Of a DNA stretch of 64,000 nt, positions 34,624-43,724 are shown in pieces (within the stretch, counting starts at the first letter, position 1; each line of letters begins with the position of its first letter). The notes under the pieces are model-generated. The model was not told where the DNA came from. It worked only from the letters and a program-made list of their open reading frames with translations, and searched no databases. Where the stretch lies: positions 3,844,001-3,908,000 of the forward strand of contig NZ_CP129971.1 of NCBI RefSeq assembly GCF_030503855.1. Direction: 5' to 3'. Both the position numbers and the translations under genes were made by a program. The stretch comes from Marivirga salinae (lineage in GTDB: Bacteria; Bacteroidota; Bacteroidia; Cytophagales; Cyclobacteriaceae).

Positions 34624-36042
34624 CTATTTAACAATAAGCTTTCCTACGTACTCTTGATTGCCAAACTCAAGGCAGTAAAAATACATGCCTTTTTTCAAGG
34701 TATTAATTATTATTTTCTCATTATTTTTGATAGGTTCAGAGAGCATTTTAGTTCCGTTTATATTATATAGGGTAACATTTGCATCTTGAAAAGTTGCTTT
34801 AAAATTAACGCTAATAAATTCCGAAGCAGGATTAGGATATACTCTTAAGGGGTCACCATACTGACTACCTTCTATTTTTGTAACCACTTCTCTTTCATGA
34901 GTGGAATAATAAAATTTTGCTACACCAAATTTTTCAGTTTGATTACTATTCAACTTCAATCGACCTGACTCTATACTTAAGATTTTATGGTGAAAAATAG
35001 ACTGCGGATAAGAATTTAAAGTTGAGCTAGGTAGCAACATTTCATCATTACTTACTGAATAATCGAAATTCAACAATTCCACTACGGTACTAGGATTAGT
35101 ATCCCAGATCTGCCTTCGGTACTCAACTAATTCGTCTTCATCGCTATAAGAATACTGAACGGCATTGATTGAGTCCCATACATTTTGATTCTTATTCCAT
35201 TCAAAATTAATACGAGCACTTATGTCTCCCGCCTCATTATGGTATTGGATAAATTCTCTTGACGATGGAATAAAACTACCAGGCAAAATCTCCCAAGTTA
35301 AAAAAGTTATTTCCTCAGAATTTTGGCTCTCATTGTATTGATGACTAGTACTGGAAAATGGCCTCCAATCCCCTATATTATTACCTTGAAGCCAAGGCTT
35401 AATATAAGTGCTATCATGCAATAATTGGCCTGCATCATCATAATAAAAAGTTGTGATTCCAATATTTAACCATTCCCTATTTTCTAAAAAATTATATCTA
35501 TATACAGAATCTGATACTAAAAGATTCTCGCTACTATAAGTGTAAACATTCCTTTGTTTATAATGCCATTCACCTGATTTAAAGAAGCTTTCTGTTTTTT
35601 CAATTAACTTATTATTGACATTATAAGCGTATTGGATTCGATTTCCAGTTCTTCCTATTACGTGGAATTCTCTTATTTTAATATGATTTGTCTCATTGTA
35701 CTCTTTTATTTCTTTCGTTAAATCAAGCCATTCATTGCTACTTTTATCCCAGACAGACTGAAGGATAAGAGTATCGTTATAATTGCTATCATAAGAAATG
35801 CTGAGCTTATGTAAGGGCTTATTCCATTTCTCAACTTCTTCATCATATCCATATCGAACGATACTATCGAGCTGCTGATATTCAGCTTGCCTTGGATCTA
35901 TGGGGAATGAATGCTGCATCTGCTGATTTACTTCGAAAAAAGGTGACTTGAAATCTGGATTTGCTGGCAGATCCAAGACCTGACTGATTGCTGATATATG
36001 AGTAAATATACCAATTGCCAAAAAAACGACTTGTCTAATCAT
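34624..36042 (-). CDS. T9SS type A sorting-domain secreted protein
   Basis: 472 residues with signal peptide (QVVFLAIGIFTHISAISQ). The middle consists of repeated beta units of the type Y(S/N)xxxxL...(W/Y), such as YAYNVNNKLIEKTESFFKSG and YYDDAGQLLHDSTYIK, similar to RHS/YD-like degenerate repeats. The last 75 residues are a type A sorting domain: LRVYPNPASEFISVNF, VTLYNINGTKM, LKKGMYFYCLEF, YVGKLIVK. It is exported by the type IX system and surface-attached or released. Function unknown. Confidence 0.85.
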   Translation of the reverse strand: MIRQVVFLAIGIFTHISAISQVLDLPANPDFKSPFFEVNQQMQHSFPIDPRQAEYQQLDSIVRYGYDEEVEKWNKPLHKLSISYDSNYNDTLILQSVWDKSSNEWLDLTKEIKEYNETNHIKIREFHVIGRTGNRIQYAYNVNNKLIEKTESFFKSGEWHYKQRNVYTYSSENLLVSDSVYRYNFLENREWLNIGITTFYYDDAGQLLHDSTYIKPWLQGNNIGDWRPFSSTSHQYNESQNSEEITFLTWEILPGSFIPSSREFIQYHNEAGDISARINFEWNKNQNVWDSINAVQYSYSDEDELVEYRRQIWDTNPSTVVELLNFDYSVSNDEMLLPSSTLNSYPQSIFHHKILSIESGRLKLNSNQTEKFGVAKFYYSTHEREVVTKIEGSQYGDPLRVYPNPASEFISVNFKATFQDANVTLYNINGTKMLSEPIKNNEKIIINTLKKGMYFYCLEFGNQEYVGKLIVK

Positions 36043-36136
36043 TACTATCTAATCTTTACTAATTTACGAGTGCAAACATGCTCATAAATTCTATATGTAA
36101 AGTTGTCTCCAGATAACTTCGTGCAAAATGCTTTAT

Positions 36137-36748
36137 CTACAATCCTTCTTTCATCAATTTTCTCTTTTCATTGCTATACTGCTGAGGGGTCATATTTAAA
36201 TAACTGGCTATATATTTATCAGGGGTATCTTTTATCATCATATGGGCACGACTCACTGTTTCATGGAAAAGCCTTAGTCGCTTAGTAGGATTTTTATATT
36301 GGAGTAAAAACATTCGGTTTTCACGATCTAACAAAATATTTTCATATACTTTAAACATAAGATAAGCGAACTTACTATTAGTCTTTGCTAGCCAATCTAT
36401 ATCCTCTTTCATCATATATACAACCTCAACATCTGTAATAGCTTCTTGGATTTCCAGTGAAGGTTCCTTGCTTAGATAGCTTTTTAAACTGTTGAATGAC
36501 AAGCCTTTGGGTGTGATATTAACGGTTTTGGGTTGATCATCTTCATATATATACTGATGAACAACACCTTCTACCACTACATTTGCCTTTGTTTCTATCT
36601 CTCCCTCTTTTAGAATAGAATCGCCTTTTTTGTAAGATTTTTTCTTGATATATGGACCCAATAGATCATAAATTTCATCGTCCAATGGTATCACTAAACT
36701 AAAAAAATCAAATAGAACCTGACCTTCAACTGTGTTATTGTCTTTCAT
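36137..36748 (-). CDS. Crp/Fnr family transcriptional regulator
   Basis: 203 residues: cyclic-nucleotide-binding roll (KKGDSILKEGEIETKANVVV, EGVVHQYIY) and a C-terminal HTH (YIASYLNMTPQQYSNEKRKL). It shares the short architecture of the regulator at 426-1007. No Cys cluster. Target genes unknown; the T9SS protein gene follows on the same strand after 94 nt. Confidence 0.85.
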   Translation of the reverse strand: MKDNNTVEGQVLFDFFSLVIPLDDEIYDLLGPYIKKKSYKKGDSILKEGEIETKANVVVEGVVHQYIYEDDQPKTVNITPKGLSFNSLKSYLSKEPSLEIQEAITDVEVVYMMKEDIDWLAKTNSKFAYLMFKVYENILLDRENRMFLLQYKNPTKRLRLFHETVSRAHMMIKDTPDKYIASYLNMTPQQYSNEKRKLMKEGL

Positions 36749-37118
36749 TGAACTTCATGTTTTGACTGTAGATCTAATAGTTTCGACTGTATTCATCCTG
36801 CTTTTAATAGTCTCTCATAAAACGTAAAGAAGGATTTGCAACGCTTAAAAAACGAGTTTGTTTACATGCAAAAGTATATAAAAACATCTTTAATTCAATT
36901 AAGCAAATTCAATAACTTGCTAAAAAAAATCCATCATTCTTCCCCCAGATTCTAAATAGTTTGCTTTTCAGCTAAAGCTCGTTTTTTCAAATCTCTTAGA
37001 TATTCTGTGCTTGACAGTGAAATCAAATTATAATAAACTCCTGCATACTATTACCGCAGAAAAACAATTAATTCTGATTCACTATTTATGGACATTTTGT
37101 TCTTCATAATTAGCTACA
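36749..37118. other. Gene-free region
   Basis: About 370 AT-rich nt upstream of the Crp/Fnr gene. I see no conserved ORF or strong hairpin. Confidence 0.5.
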
Positions 37119-37220
37119 TTATTTGACTGAAATTGCCACATTGCCAACCTTATGTCCAAGTTCCACATATTGGTGTGCCTCCACAATCCTTTCTAGCGGA
37201 AATATCTTGTCAATAACAGG
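37119..37220 (-). pseudogene. C-terminal remnant of a zinc-binding dehydrogenase/quinone oxidoreductase
   Basis: The minus frame ending at TAA 37119 reads [20 protein letters not shown], then [13 protein letters not shown], the typical end of medium-chain dehydrogenases of the quinone oxidoreductase type. Upstream the homology stops exactly where a REP-like unit (37221-37241) begins. Only 34 codons remain. Confidence 0.7.
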
Positions 37221-37241
37221 TGCTTCGCAACGCGCGCTATG
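37221..37241. repeat. REP-like unit, third copy
   Basis: TGCTTCGCAACGCGCGCTAT matches the 3' half of the hairpins at 29846-29874 and 30682-30710 (GCTTYGCAACRCRCGCTATG). It abuts the dehydrogenase remnant. Confidence 0.6.
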
Positions 37242-37293
37242 ATAGAAGATGATTTAATAGGAATCAGGCTAAACCAATCTACATTAAGCAGTT

Positions 37294-38724
37294 TTATTGA
37301 TTTTGAAGCAGCTGCTTCATGTGTTCGATTGCATATCGTAATACATCCGTATCATCCTCTACATAAACATCCGGAGCAATTCCGTAAGGATCAATCGGAT
37401 TTTCTTCTACATCTCTAGCTCGGAAAGATGACGGATAAGTCAACTTAAAGCATCCGATTTCAGTAGTTAGTCCATTAAAGCCATCTACTACTCCTTTTGT
37501 ATTCTGACCGTATACCACTACTTTACCGCTTTGATTAGCCTTATACACAAAAGTCTCTCCCGAACTACCTGCATTAGTAGCCAGTAAGATTACTTTCTGA
37601 GGGCCGGAATATAGCGTGTCCGCTTCGAGGGTGGAGGAATAGCCTTCTGTCTGATAAAAAGCAGTGCCTTTTAAAGACATCACAAAATCGTATAACTGCC
37701 GTTCTTCTTCCGTAAAATCTTCCACAGCTTTACCCTTTAAATCACTTTGCTCCAGGAATCTCTTAATATTATCATCACTCATCCATAATCCTGAATTTGG
37801 CACTTCAACGGGGCCATCCAAAATATAAGGCAAGATAGGATAATAGACTCCATCATTGCCACCACGATTATCGCGAACGTCTACAATAATAAAATCAGCT
37901 GCTACTAATTTCTCGTGATTGGCTTTCATAATGCTATCAACATGGGCTGCATCTACCGTATAAAAATCGGGGAATCTTAGGTAAGGGATATTGTCCACTT
38001 CTGTAAAGTGGAATTGATCATACTTGCGCTTTATTTCAGAATCAGCAGTCATATTTTTACTTTCTGGCCAGATTTTAGTCCAGCTTCTATAGCTCCCAAA
38101 GTCTAATTTCTCTATGCTCGTTTGCTCCGCTTTCAGCTGTTCTGGCGAATGATCGCTCATGAAATACGTTGCCTGAAAATTCGACCCGAAATCAGTGCTA
38201 AGTTTGAATTTTATCTCATTCTTCTCCCAATTTTCGCTTTGGCTTTCCAATACAACTCCAACAAAATCATCTTCATTTTTTGAAGGATTTGGGATAATGG
38301 CTACTCGATACCCACTGTTTTGCCATATTCCAAGTACCGGATTTTGTCCATAGGCTTTTTTCTTGTATTCTGATTTAAACTTAACTTCCGTAATGGCTAT
38401 TTTTTCATGATTATCCTCCCCTGTAGCATTTAGCTGGATATAATTGTGTTTGTCTCTAAAAAAATCTAACCAACGCTCCAGCACTAATTTACACTCCTGA
38501 AGTGACTCCGCTTGCTGCGCCTCAGTTCTCATGATATCGGTATGCGCTTTGTATAAAGCTCTATTGTCATCTGTAACTTTAAACTGAAAGAGTGAGTAAT
38601 TTTTCTCGTAGATATTGACCGTTTTTTCAAATGATTCTTCACAATCACAGTTTTGCGCTTGTAAGGAAAAAAGCATAGAAAGTGACAAAAAGAAGGTTAA
38701 GGTCGGTTTTAAGATAGTTTTCAT
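37294..38724 (-). CDS. S41 family (C-terminal processing-like) peptidase
   Basis: 476 residues from the ATG at 38724, giving the signal peptide TILKPTLTFFLSLSMLFSLQ then AQ; a 41-residue extension is rejected. The tail-specific protease core reads FIIVDVRDNRGGNDGVYYPI and VILLATNAGSSGETFVYKAN (nucleophile Ser), followed by GQNTKGVVDGFNG. No PDZ domain is evident. It is a secreted serine peptidase of unknown target. Confidence 0.83.
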   Translation of the reverse strand: MKTILKPTLTFFLSLSMLFSLQAQNCDCEESFEKTVNIYEKNYSLFQFKVTDDNRALYKAHTDIMRTEAQQAESLQECKLVLERWLDFFRDKHNYIQLNATGEDNHEKIAITEVKFKSEYKKKAYGQNPVLGIWQNSGYRVAIIPNPSKNEDDFVGVVLESQSENWEKNEIKFKLSTDFGSNFQATYFMSDHSPEQLKAEQTSIEKLDFGSYRSWTKIWPESKNMTADSEIKRKYDQFHFTEVDNIPYLRFPDFYTVDAAHVDSIMKANHEKLVAADFIIVDVRDNRGGNDGVYYPILPYILDGPVEVPNSGLWMSDDNIKRFLEQSDLKGKAVEDFTEEERQLYDFVMSLKGTAFYQTEGYSSTLEADTLYSGPQKVILLATNAGSSGETFVYKANQSGKVVVYGQNTKGVVDGFNGLTTEIGCFKLTYPSSFRARDVEENPIDPYGIAPDVYVEDDTDVLRYAIEHMKQLLQNQ

Positions 38725-38921
38725 AGGGTCTTGCTTACTATATGTTTGGTTCTTTGCGTTTAGAAACGCTAAACATAACATTTTATAAAGTTCTCCGCAA
38801 TATGAACTGTTAAATAAATTGATTTTATTTTTTCGAGTGCTGTGCACTCAACTTCTCTCAGCCTATTCAATCAAAATAAGAGAATGCTTATTGGAATTAT
38901 AAAGGAGGTAATTTTGATTGG

Positions 38922-38942
38922 CTAGCATGTGGAACATGCTAG
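38922..38942 (-). terminator. Hairpin after lipoprotein gene
   Basis: CTAGCATGT / ACATGCTAG is a perfect 9-bp stem with a GGA loop, 19 nt past the stop of the 38962-39708 gene. No U-run. Confidence 0.5.
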
Positions 38943-38961
38943 GACTAGGGCGATGCTTGTA

Positions 38962-39708
38962 TCAAAAAGAATGAATCAAATTCTCTTCTCCAATTATGGT
39001 GTCTAATTTGTACATTTCTCCAAGGGATATAGCAAAGTCTCTCGAGATAAGTTCTTGATAGATTGTGTCATTTTCTGATAAATACTTTTCGCCTTTTTGA
39101 TCCTCTAATATTCTTACTTTAGTATGATTAATTTTCAGTTGTTGCGAGTCAAAATCAATTTGATAGTTCCATTTATCAGCGTTCCTACCAAAATTGGAAT
39201 TTAACTTTGTATTTATGAAAATATGAATTTGTTGTAAATAGAAATCATCCTCAATGTATTTGAAAGTTTCGGTATTCTTCTGTTGTGAAAGACCTGAAGG
39301 ATTAAAGTTTTGTTGAACAATTAGACTTGAAAGTGAATCTATCCCCACAACAGTATTTTTAAAATCAGCAATCTTATATCCCTTTATTAATTCCCAGTGA
39401 TCATTGCTCTTTCTGTAAATTTCGAGCTCCATAAAATTACAAGCAGTATCAAACATTGAAAGACAGTCCGATTTTTCGTTGCTCTTGTTCACAATAACTA
39501 CTTCCATTATTGAGTCATTGTCTATGTTGATTTTAAAGTGCTGATCATACGGCTCCTTACTTTTAAGAAATTCCTCAACTGTTATATCTGTAGAATCTGA
39601 ATCTTCAACTTTTCTATTCTGCATGTTATTGTTTGTGCAGTATGAGAACATCGTAAAAATTAATATTATTCCAATTCTATTGATTAACAATTGTTTTAAT
39701 TTATACAT
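38962..39708 (-). CDS. Hypothetical lipoprotein
   Basis: 248 residues with a lipoprotein-type signal (IGIILIFTMFSYC, Cys near residue 24). The mature part has short beta strands and a KINIDNDSIMEVVIVNKS stretch typical of VCBS/FG-GAP-like small proteins where Asp-rich loops recur. I do not recognise the family. Confidence 0.65.
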   Translation of the reverse strand: MYKLKQLLINRIGIILIFTMFSYCTNNNMQNRKVEDSDSTDITVEEFLKSKEPYDQHFKINIDNDSIMEVVIVNKSNEKSDCLSMFDTACNFMELEIYRKSNDHWELIKGYKIADFKNTVVGIDSLSSLIVQQNFNPSGLSQQKNTETFKYIEDDFYLQQIHIFINTKLNSNFGRNADKWNYQIDFDSQQLKINHTKVRILEDQKGEKYLSENDTIYQELISRDFAISLGEMYKLDTIIGEENLIHSF

Positions 39709-40063
39709 AATTCCTTCTTCCTAGTGATAGTGTTGCATTATCTATACTTTAATCCAGCAACATGGACATTATAACTAAAATCACCAAAAAATCATTATTA
39801 AATGCTAAAACCTCCACCATGCAGACATGGGAACGAGGATGACAGAAAAGATGGCGACCAAAAGATTGTTATCCATTTGATTTGATTTTGAGTTACTGAA
39901 AAGACTCAACTTTTTTACTGTGCAATTTAATGTTTTTTGGAAAAGGTTTATTGGTATTGGAAGGGAAGTAATCGTGCTTAACCACCCTTCATGGAGTGTA
40001 CATGGGCCAGCGAAATAACTATTTTGATTGTTTCATTAAAGCTCCACAGTGAAAGTTAAAAAT
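39709..40063. other. Gene-free region
   Basis: 355 nt with no convincing ORF, repeat or hairpin. Confidence 0.5.
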
Positions 40064-40705
40064 TTAATCACAGTAATTAGACATATATTGCTTTGCAGTA
40101 GTAAATCCATTTTCAGAAGCTTTGATCCAATCATTACAAGCCTCAGCCTTTCGTTTCAAGTAATAGTAGGCTATTCCTCGGTTTGCATAAGCACCATAAA
40201 ATTCAGGGAATTCCTTTAAGGCTTTAGTATAATTTTGCGCGGCTTCTTTATACTTTTTTAATTTCAAATAGCTATTCCCTCTGTTAAAAAAGAGTAAATA
40301 TTTTTGAGGGTTATCATCTTTCACAAAATGGATCGCTTTATTATATTCTGAAATCGCTTCTTTTAGTTTATTTTGATTTTGATATACATCACCAGTAAAC
40401 ATATAAAGGTCAGCTTCCTCAGGGTGGTACTGCTTTGCGTTTGTATAGGCTTCAAGAGCACAATTATTATCCTCTAATTTTAGACAGGCGTCAGCAAGAT
40501 TATAAAAATAAATAATTTGTGAGTTATCGAGTTCTATGGCCTCTTGAAATTGTAAAATCGCTTTACTATACTGACCGTTCTCCAATAAGGTATATCCTTT
40601 GTTATTAAGCGTGCCAGCCTCTTTTTGTGTTTGGTATAATTCTTCAACATCTTGAGAGTATGTTGTTCGGGCTAGTATAAAAAAGATCAAGATAAAAACT
40701 TTCAT
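40064..40705 (-). CDS. Secreted TPR protein
   Basis: 213 residues, signal peptide VFILIFFILARTTYSQ, then four to five tetratricopeptide repeats (GYTLLENGQYSKAILQFQEA, YNLADACLKLEDNNCALEAY, TGDVYQNQNKLKEAISEYNK, FNRGNSYLKLKKYKEAAQNY, YANRGIAYYYLKRKAEACND). The ACNDWIKASENG end is common in Bacteroidota TPR proteins. Likely a periplasmic scaffold. Confidence 0.85.
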   Translation of the reverse strand: MKVFILIFFILARTTYSQDVEELYQTQKEAGTLNNKGYTLLENGQYSKAILQFQEAIELDNSQIIYFYNLADACLKLEDNNCALEAYTNAKQYHPEEADLYMFTGDVYQNQNKLKEAISEYNKAIHFVKDDNPQKYLLFFNRGNSYLKLKKYKEAAQNYTKALKEFPEFYGAYANRGIAYYYLKRKAEACNDWIKASENGFTTAKQYMSNYCD

Positions 40706-40753
40706 AAATAATAAATCTTAGACATGATTATGACAGAATGTTATGCTCAGTAT

Positions 40754-41512
40754 TTACCACCACTTAGCGTTTTCTACTTCTCTTGCTTTTTGTGTTTCAG
40801 GTTTATCAGGATCACCGAATTGATCTAAGTAGGTTTGCCAACCTTTGTTCATGTACTGATCATTTGGGAAGAATTCACCCGCGCCCATATCGAGATCCCC
40901 ACTTTCTGGGATTCTATAGTCACCCCAATTACATTGGTATTCTTTTCCAGTTTTATAACTTATCCAATAGCCGTTAAACATATTGTTAGAGTAACCATCT
41001 GCTCCAATCATCATTGCATCATATTCAACTTCGTTTTCTTCGTCTATTAGCCAGTATGAATGGAATATACCTTCAAATTTGCCAGAGCCGTTTTTCTTGG
41101 TGTCTTCATAAAAACTATATGTGCCATTAATTTTGCCGTGAGTAAATTCTGGATATTCATGTCTTATTAATTCCTCAATCTCTTTAATTTGAATTATCCC
41201 TTGAAAAGTAGAAATATTGTCTTTGAGTTTAGTTTTACCAAAAACAAAATATTCAAGGGGATTATTGGTATTTTGAACTACAGAAATAAAATGAATGTAA
41301 AACCTTTGATATGAATCACCAAAAAAACCTATTGGTTCTGTTCTTTGAGATTCCTGTGTTCTATCATCGGTTTTAAATTTTTCACCAATAAACACCTTAC
41401 TAAAGTCCAGTGTTTTATTTTCAGTTGTTTTGTCAATTAAGTTGTTGCTATCTTGACTAAACATAGGAAGAGAAAAGAAGTGTAAAGTAAGTAAGACTAT
41501 TATTTTATTCAT
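40754..41512 (-). CDS. Secreted hypothetical protein
   Basis: 252 residues with signal peptide (IIVLLTLHFFSLPMFSQ). Aromatic-rich beta sequence with GKINGTYSFYEDTKKNGSGK, FEGIFHSYWLI and FNGYWISYKTGKEYQCNWGD; no family recognised. The ATG lies 16 nt after an ACCGTTGT motif shared with other genes in 41.5-49.6 kb. Confidence 0.65.
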   Translation of the reverse strand: MNKIIVLLTLHFFSLPMFSQDSNNLIDKTTENKTLDFSKVFIGEKFKTDDRTQESQRTEPIGFFGDSYQRFYIHFISVVQNTNNPLEYFVFGKTKLKDNISTFQGIIQIKEIEELIRHEYPEFTHGKINGTYSFYEDTKKNGSGKFEGIFHSYWLIDEENEVEYDAMMIGADGYSNNMFNGYWISYKTGKEYQCNWGDYRIPESGDLDMGAGEFFPNDQYMNKGWQTYLDQFGDPDKPETQKAREVENAKWW

Positions 41513-41527
41513 AGGTTAGATATATTT

Positions 41528-41580
41528 AGTACAACGGTGATAACATGGGGCTCATGGCATTTCAATGCTCCAAACTATCA
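41528..41580 (-). other. attC-like half site before 41512 gene
   Basis: Plus-strand ACAACGGTGATAACATGGGG with TCATGGCATTTCAATGCTCC resembles the left arms at 42598 and 44360 (ACAACGGTCT). The matching right arm is weak. Confidence 0.4.
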
Positions 41581-41666
41581 AACCGCTATATATTTTATTA
41601 AATGTGAACATACTCAATTTTAGAACTATCTGCCAAATCACCTATATTTATTGTTTTGGGAAGTAT

Positions 41667-42584
41667 TTATTCAAATTCCTTATCTATTTCATCAATCATT
41701 TCTTGCAACTCTTTAAAGTTACTCTCCAAAGCATCAATAAAAATAGAAAGTTCAAATTCATCACTAATCTTGTTGTCAATTAGGTCTCTTTTGAGTCGAT
41801 TAAATATATAGTCTAATTTCTGAGTTGTATATTGAACTCCTTGTAAAGCTTCAATAGTGAAGTAACGATCTTTAATTCCTTCTTTTACTTTATTATACCC
41901 TTCACAAATTATATCAAAGTTCATACCTGCTAAAGGATAATCACGACCAACATTTTCATAAAGTTTAGAGAATTCATAATGAAAATCATTATGGATAAAA
42001 TCAGCTAGCTTTTTACCTTTAAACTTATTCTTATGTTTTTGAAAGTCAGATTCCAATTTTCCCATTGTCTCGGTTAAAATATTTTTAATAAGGTCATCTT
42101 GTGTCTCTATGCACTGTATGATATTTATGTCCTCAAATTTTGATGTTTCTCCAGTTTTTGGATAATAAGAAGCTAGAGTAAATCCACTTTTTTTAATTGA
42201 TGCCCTTCCAATGAAATGAAAAGATTTATCATTTCCTCTTTTTGTGGGATGACCAATTGAATTATTTCTATGCTCTCTTATTTGGTATAAATCCGGATAT
42301 TCTGTTTTGAAATTAATTGTTTTATCATATAGTGCCGAAAGCAGATTATTTGCTGCGTCCTGTTGAATATTTAAGGCTTGCATTACTCCATAGATAAATA
42401 GATATCCACCGTTATTTGAAGAAAAGTCTTCAAGGTTTAAATATGAATCTATTGCCAATTGGGTATCTTCAATTGCGTCAAGAGAAGTCCATAACTTATT
42501 CCATTTAATTCTATCTTGGAAGACCAATTCTCTTTTCCATGGATGATTACATAAATCTCTAATATTTCTCGAAAGTTCTTTCAT
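41667..42584 (-). CDS. HEPN-motif hypothetical protein
   Basis: 305 residues, mostly helical and without signal peptide. REHRNNSIGHPTKRG near residue 105 contains the RxxxxxH-type motif (RNNSIGH) of HEPN ribonucleases, in a helix-turn context. The C-terminal half is coiled-coil-like (ELSIFIDALESNFKELQEMI). HEPN proteins are common toxins and abortive-infection effectors; that role here is inference. It is flanked by attC-like palindromes. Confidence 0.6.
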   Translation of the reverse strand: MKELSRNIRDLCNHPWKRELVFQDRIKWNKLWTSLDAIEDTQLAIDSYLNLEDFSSNNGGYLFIYGVMQALNIQQDAANNLLSALYDKTINFKTEYPDLYQIREHRNNSIGHPTKRGNDKSFHFIGRASIKKSGFTLASYYPKTGETSKFEDINIIQCIETQDDLIKNILTETMGKLESDFQKHKNKFKGKKLADFIHNDFHYEFSKLYENVGRDYPLAGMNFDIICEGYNKVKEGIKDRYFTIEALQGVQYTTQKLDYIFNRLKRDLIDNKISDEFELSIFIDALESNFKELQEMIDEIDKEFE

Positions 42585-42595
42585 CGTATTTTACC

Positions 42596-42664
42596 CACAA
42601 CGGTCTGCATATGGTTTCATGGCATCCCGCAGGGTGCTATGCACTATATACCTTGTTTAAGCCG
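42596..42664. repeat. attC-like imperfect palindrome
   Basis: ACAACGGTCTGCATATGG...CATGGCATCCC on the left and GGGTGCTATG...TATACCTTGTTTAAGCC on the right are imperfect inverted copies around GCA, about 69 nt. It separates the HEPN-like gene from the DndC-like gene and overlaps the latter's stop codon. Confidence 0.5.
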
Positions 42665-43724
42665 TTTTTTCAATATACTTTGGGTTGTCCATATCTTTTT
42701 GCCATAGTTCCTTAATCTTTTTAATTTCTTCATTGCTTATTAAAACCATTTCAGATTTTGATTCGGCTTCTAATAATCTGTCCAAAATAATTCTCCTTCC
42801 TTCAAGTGTAAATGGACCTAATCCCTTTTGACCATTTCTTCTTTGATTGCACCTGTATTCTGGATTGTCTCTAAAAACTGAAATCCAATTTCTGAATTCG
42901 TGTAAGTGAGTAAGTTCAGAATACCCATTTTCAATCATTTTTGAAATTGATTTATCCTTCCGCACTACTGTACATGTCCAACATCCGAACCTACTACTCC
43001 CGCATGATTTACCTGGTAATTCTCTGTAAACAGGGCATTCAGAGCCTGCGTCTTTGTAAAGTTCCCCCTGTTTTTGTGAGTCTATACTATTAGGAAAATC
43101 ATTGAATTTTAATGTTGCCCAAACGTCTTTTAATGAATGATGAATTATTGGACTAAAAATTTGGTTTCTTGTTGACCCATTTTGAGTTAGATAATATTCT
43201 GATTTTGAGTGTTTAGAAATGGTTCGATCTCGTTGTTCACTTTCACCGTTTCTAATTCCTAGCAATATTGTTGCTTTTGGGTGTTGATCAATGATTTGCT
43301 TGACTGGATTTATTCTAAGTTTATCAGTGCACCACCTAAATATATTCGTAGGTGTTGGATAACCTCTGCCAATAACTTTTACAAAAAACCTATCCACTAG
43401 TTTAGGAATAGCAATCTCATATTTTAAAGGGAGCCCTAAATCAGAGCATTCTACTTTTAAGCTTTCGAAAGTGTCATAAACATATTCTGTAATAATTGGA
43501 TTTTCCACACCTGTGTCGCAATAGATAACTGTTATATCCTTGTGGAAAGTATCTAACTGGGATAATGCACCAATTACTAATTTCAGTAATGCTGAGGAGT
43601 CTTTTCCACCACTATAACCCAAATACCACGGACAATCGTCTTTAAGATATTCCTGCTTAATGATGTCAATGGCATTTTGATCCTTAGCAAGAACCGGAGT
43701 TAAACAGTTATTGCAAAATCTCAT
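42657..43724 (-). CDS. Orphan DndC-like PAPS-reductase family protein
   Basis: 355 residues. PP-loop YLGYSGGKDSSALLKLVIGA binds ATP; VIYCDTGVENP and FRWCTDKLRINPV follow. The cysteine set SECPVYRELPGKSCGSSRFG followed by CWTCTVV is the hallmark Fe-S/substrate region of DndC, which activates sulfur for DNA phosphorothioation. No dndA, B, D, E or ssp genes are near. The start overlaps the stop of the membrane gene upstream by 17 nt, so these two form a pair. Confidence 0.82.
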   Translation of the reverse strand: MRFCNNCLTPVLAKDQNAIDIIKQEYLKDDCPWYLGYSGGKDSSALLKLVIGALSQLDTFHKDITVIYCDTGVENPIITEYVYDTFESLKVECSDLGLPLKYEIAIPKLVDRFFVKVIGRGYPTPTNIFRWCTDKLRINPVKQIIDQHPKATILLGIRNGESEQRDRTISKHSKSEYYLTQNGSTRNQIFSPIIHHSLKDVWATLKFNDFPNSIDSQKQGELYKDAGSECPVYRELPGKSCGSSRFGCWTCTVVRKDKSISKMIENGYSELTHLHEFRNWISVFRDNPEYRCNQRRNGQKGLGPFTLEGRRIILDRLLEAESKSEMVLISNEEIKKIKELWQKDMDNPKYIEKTA

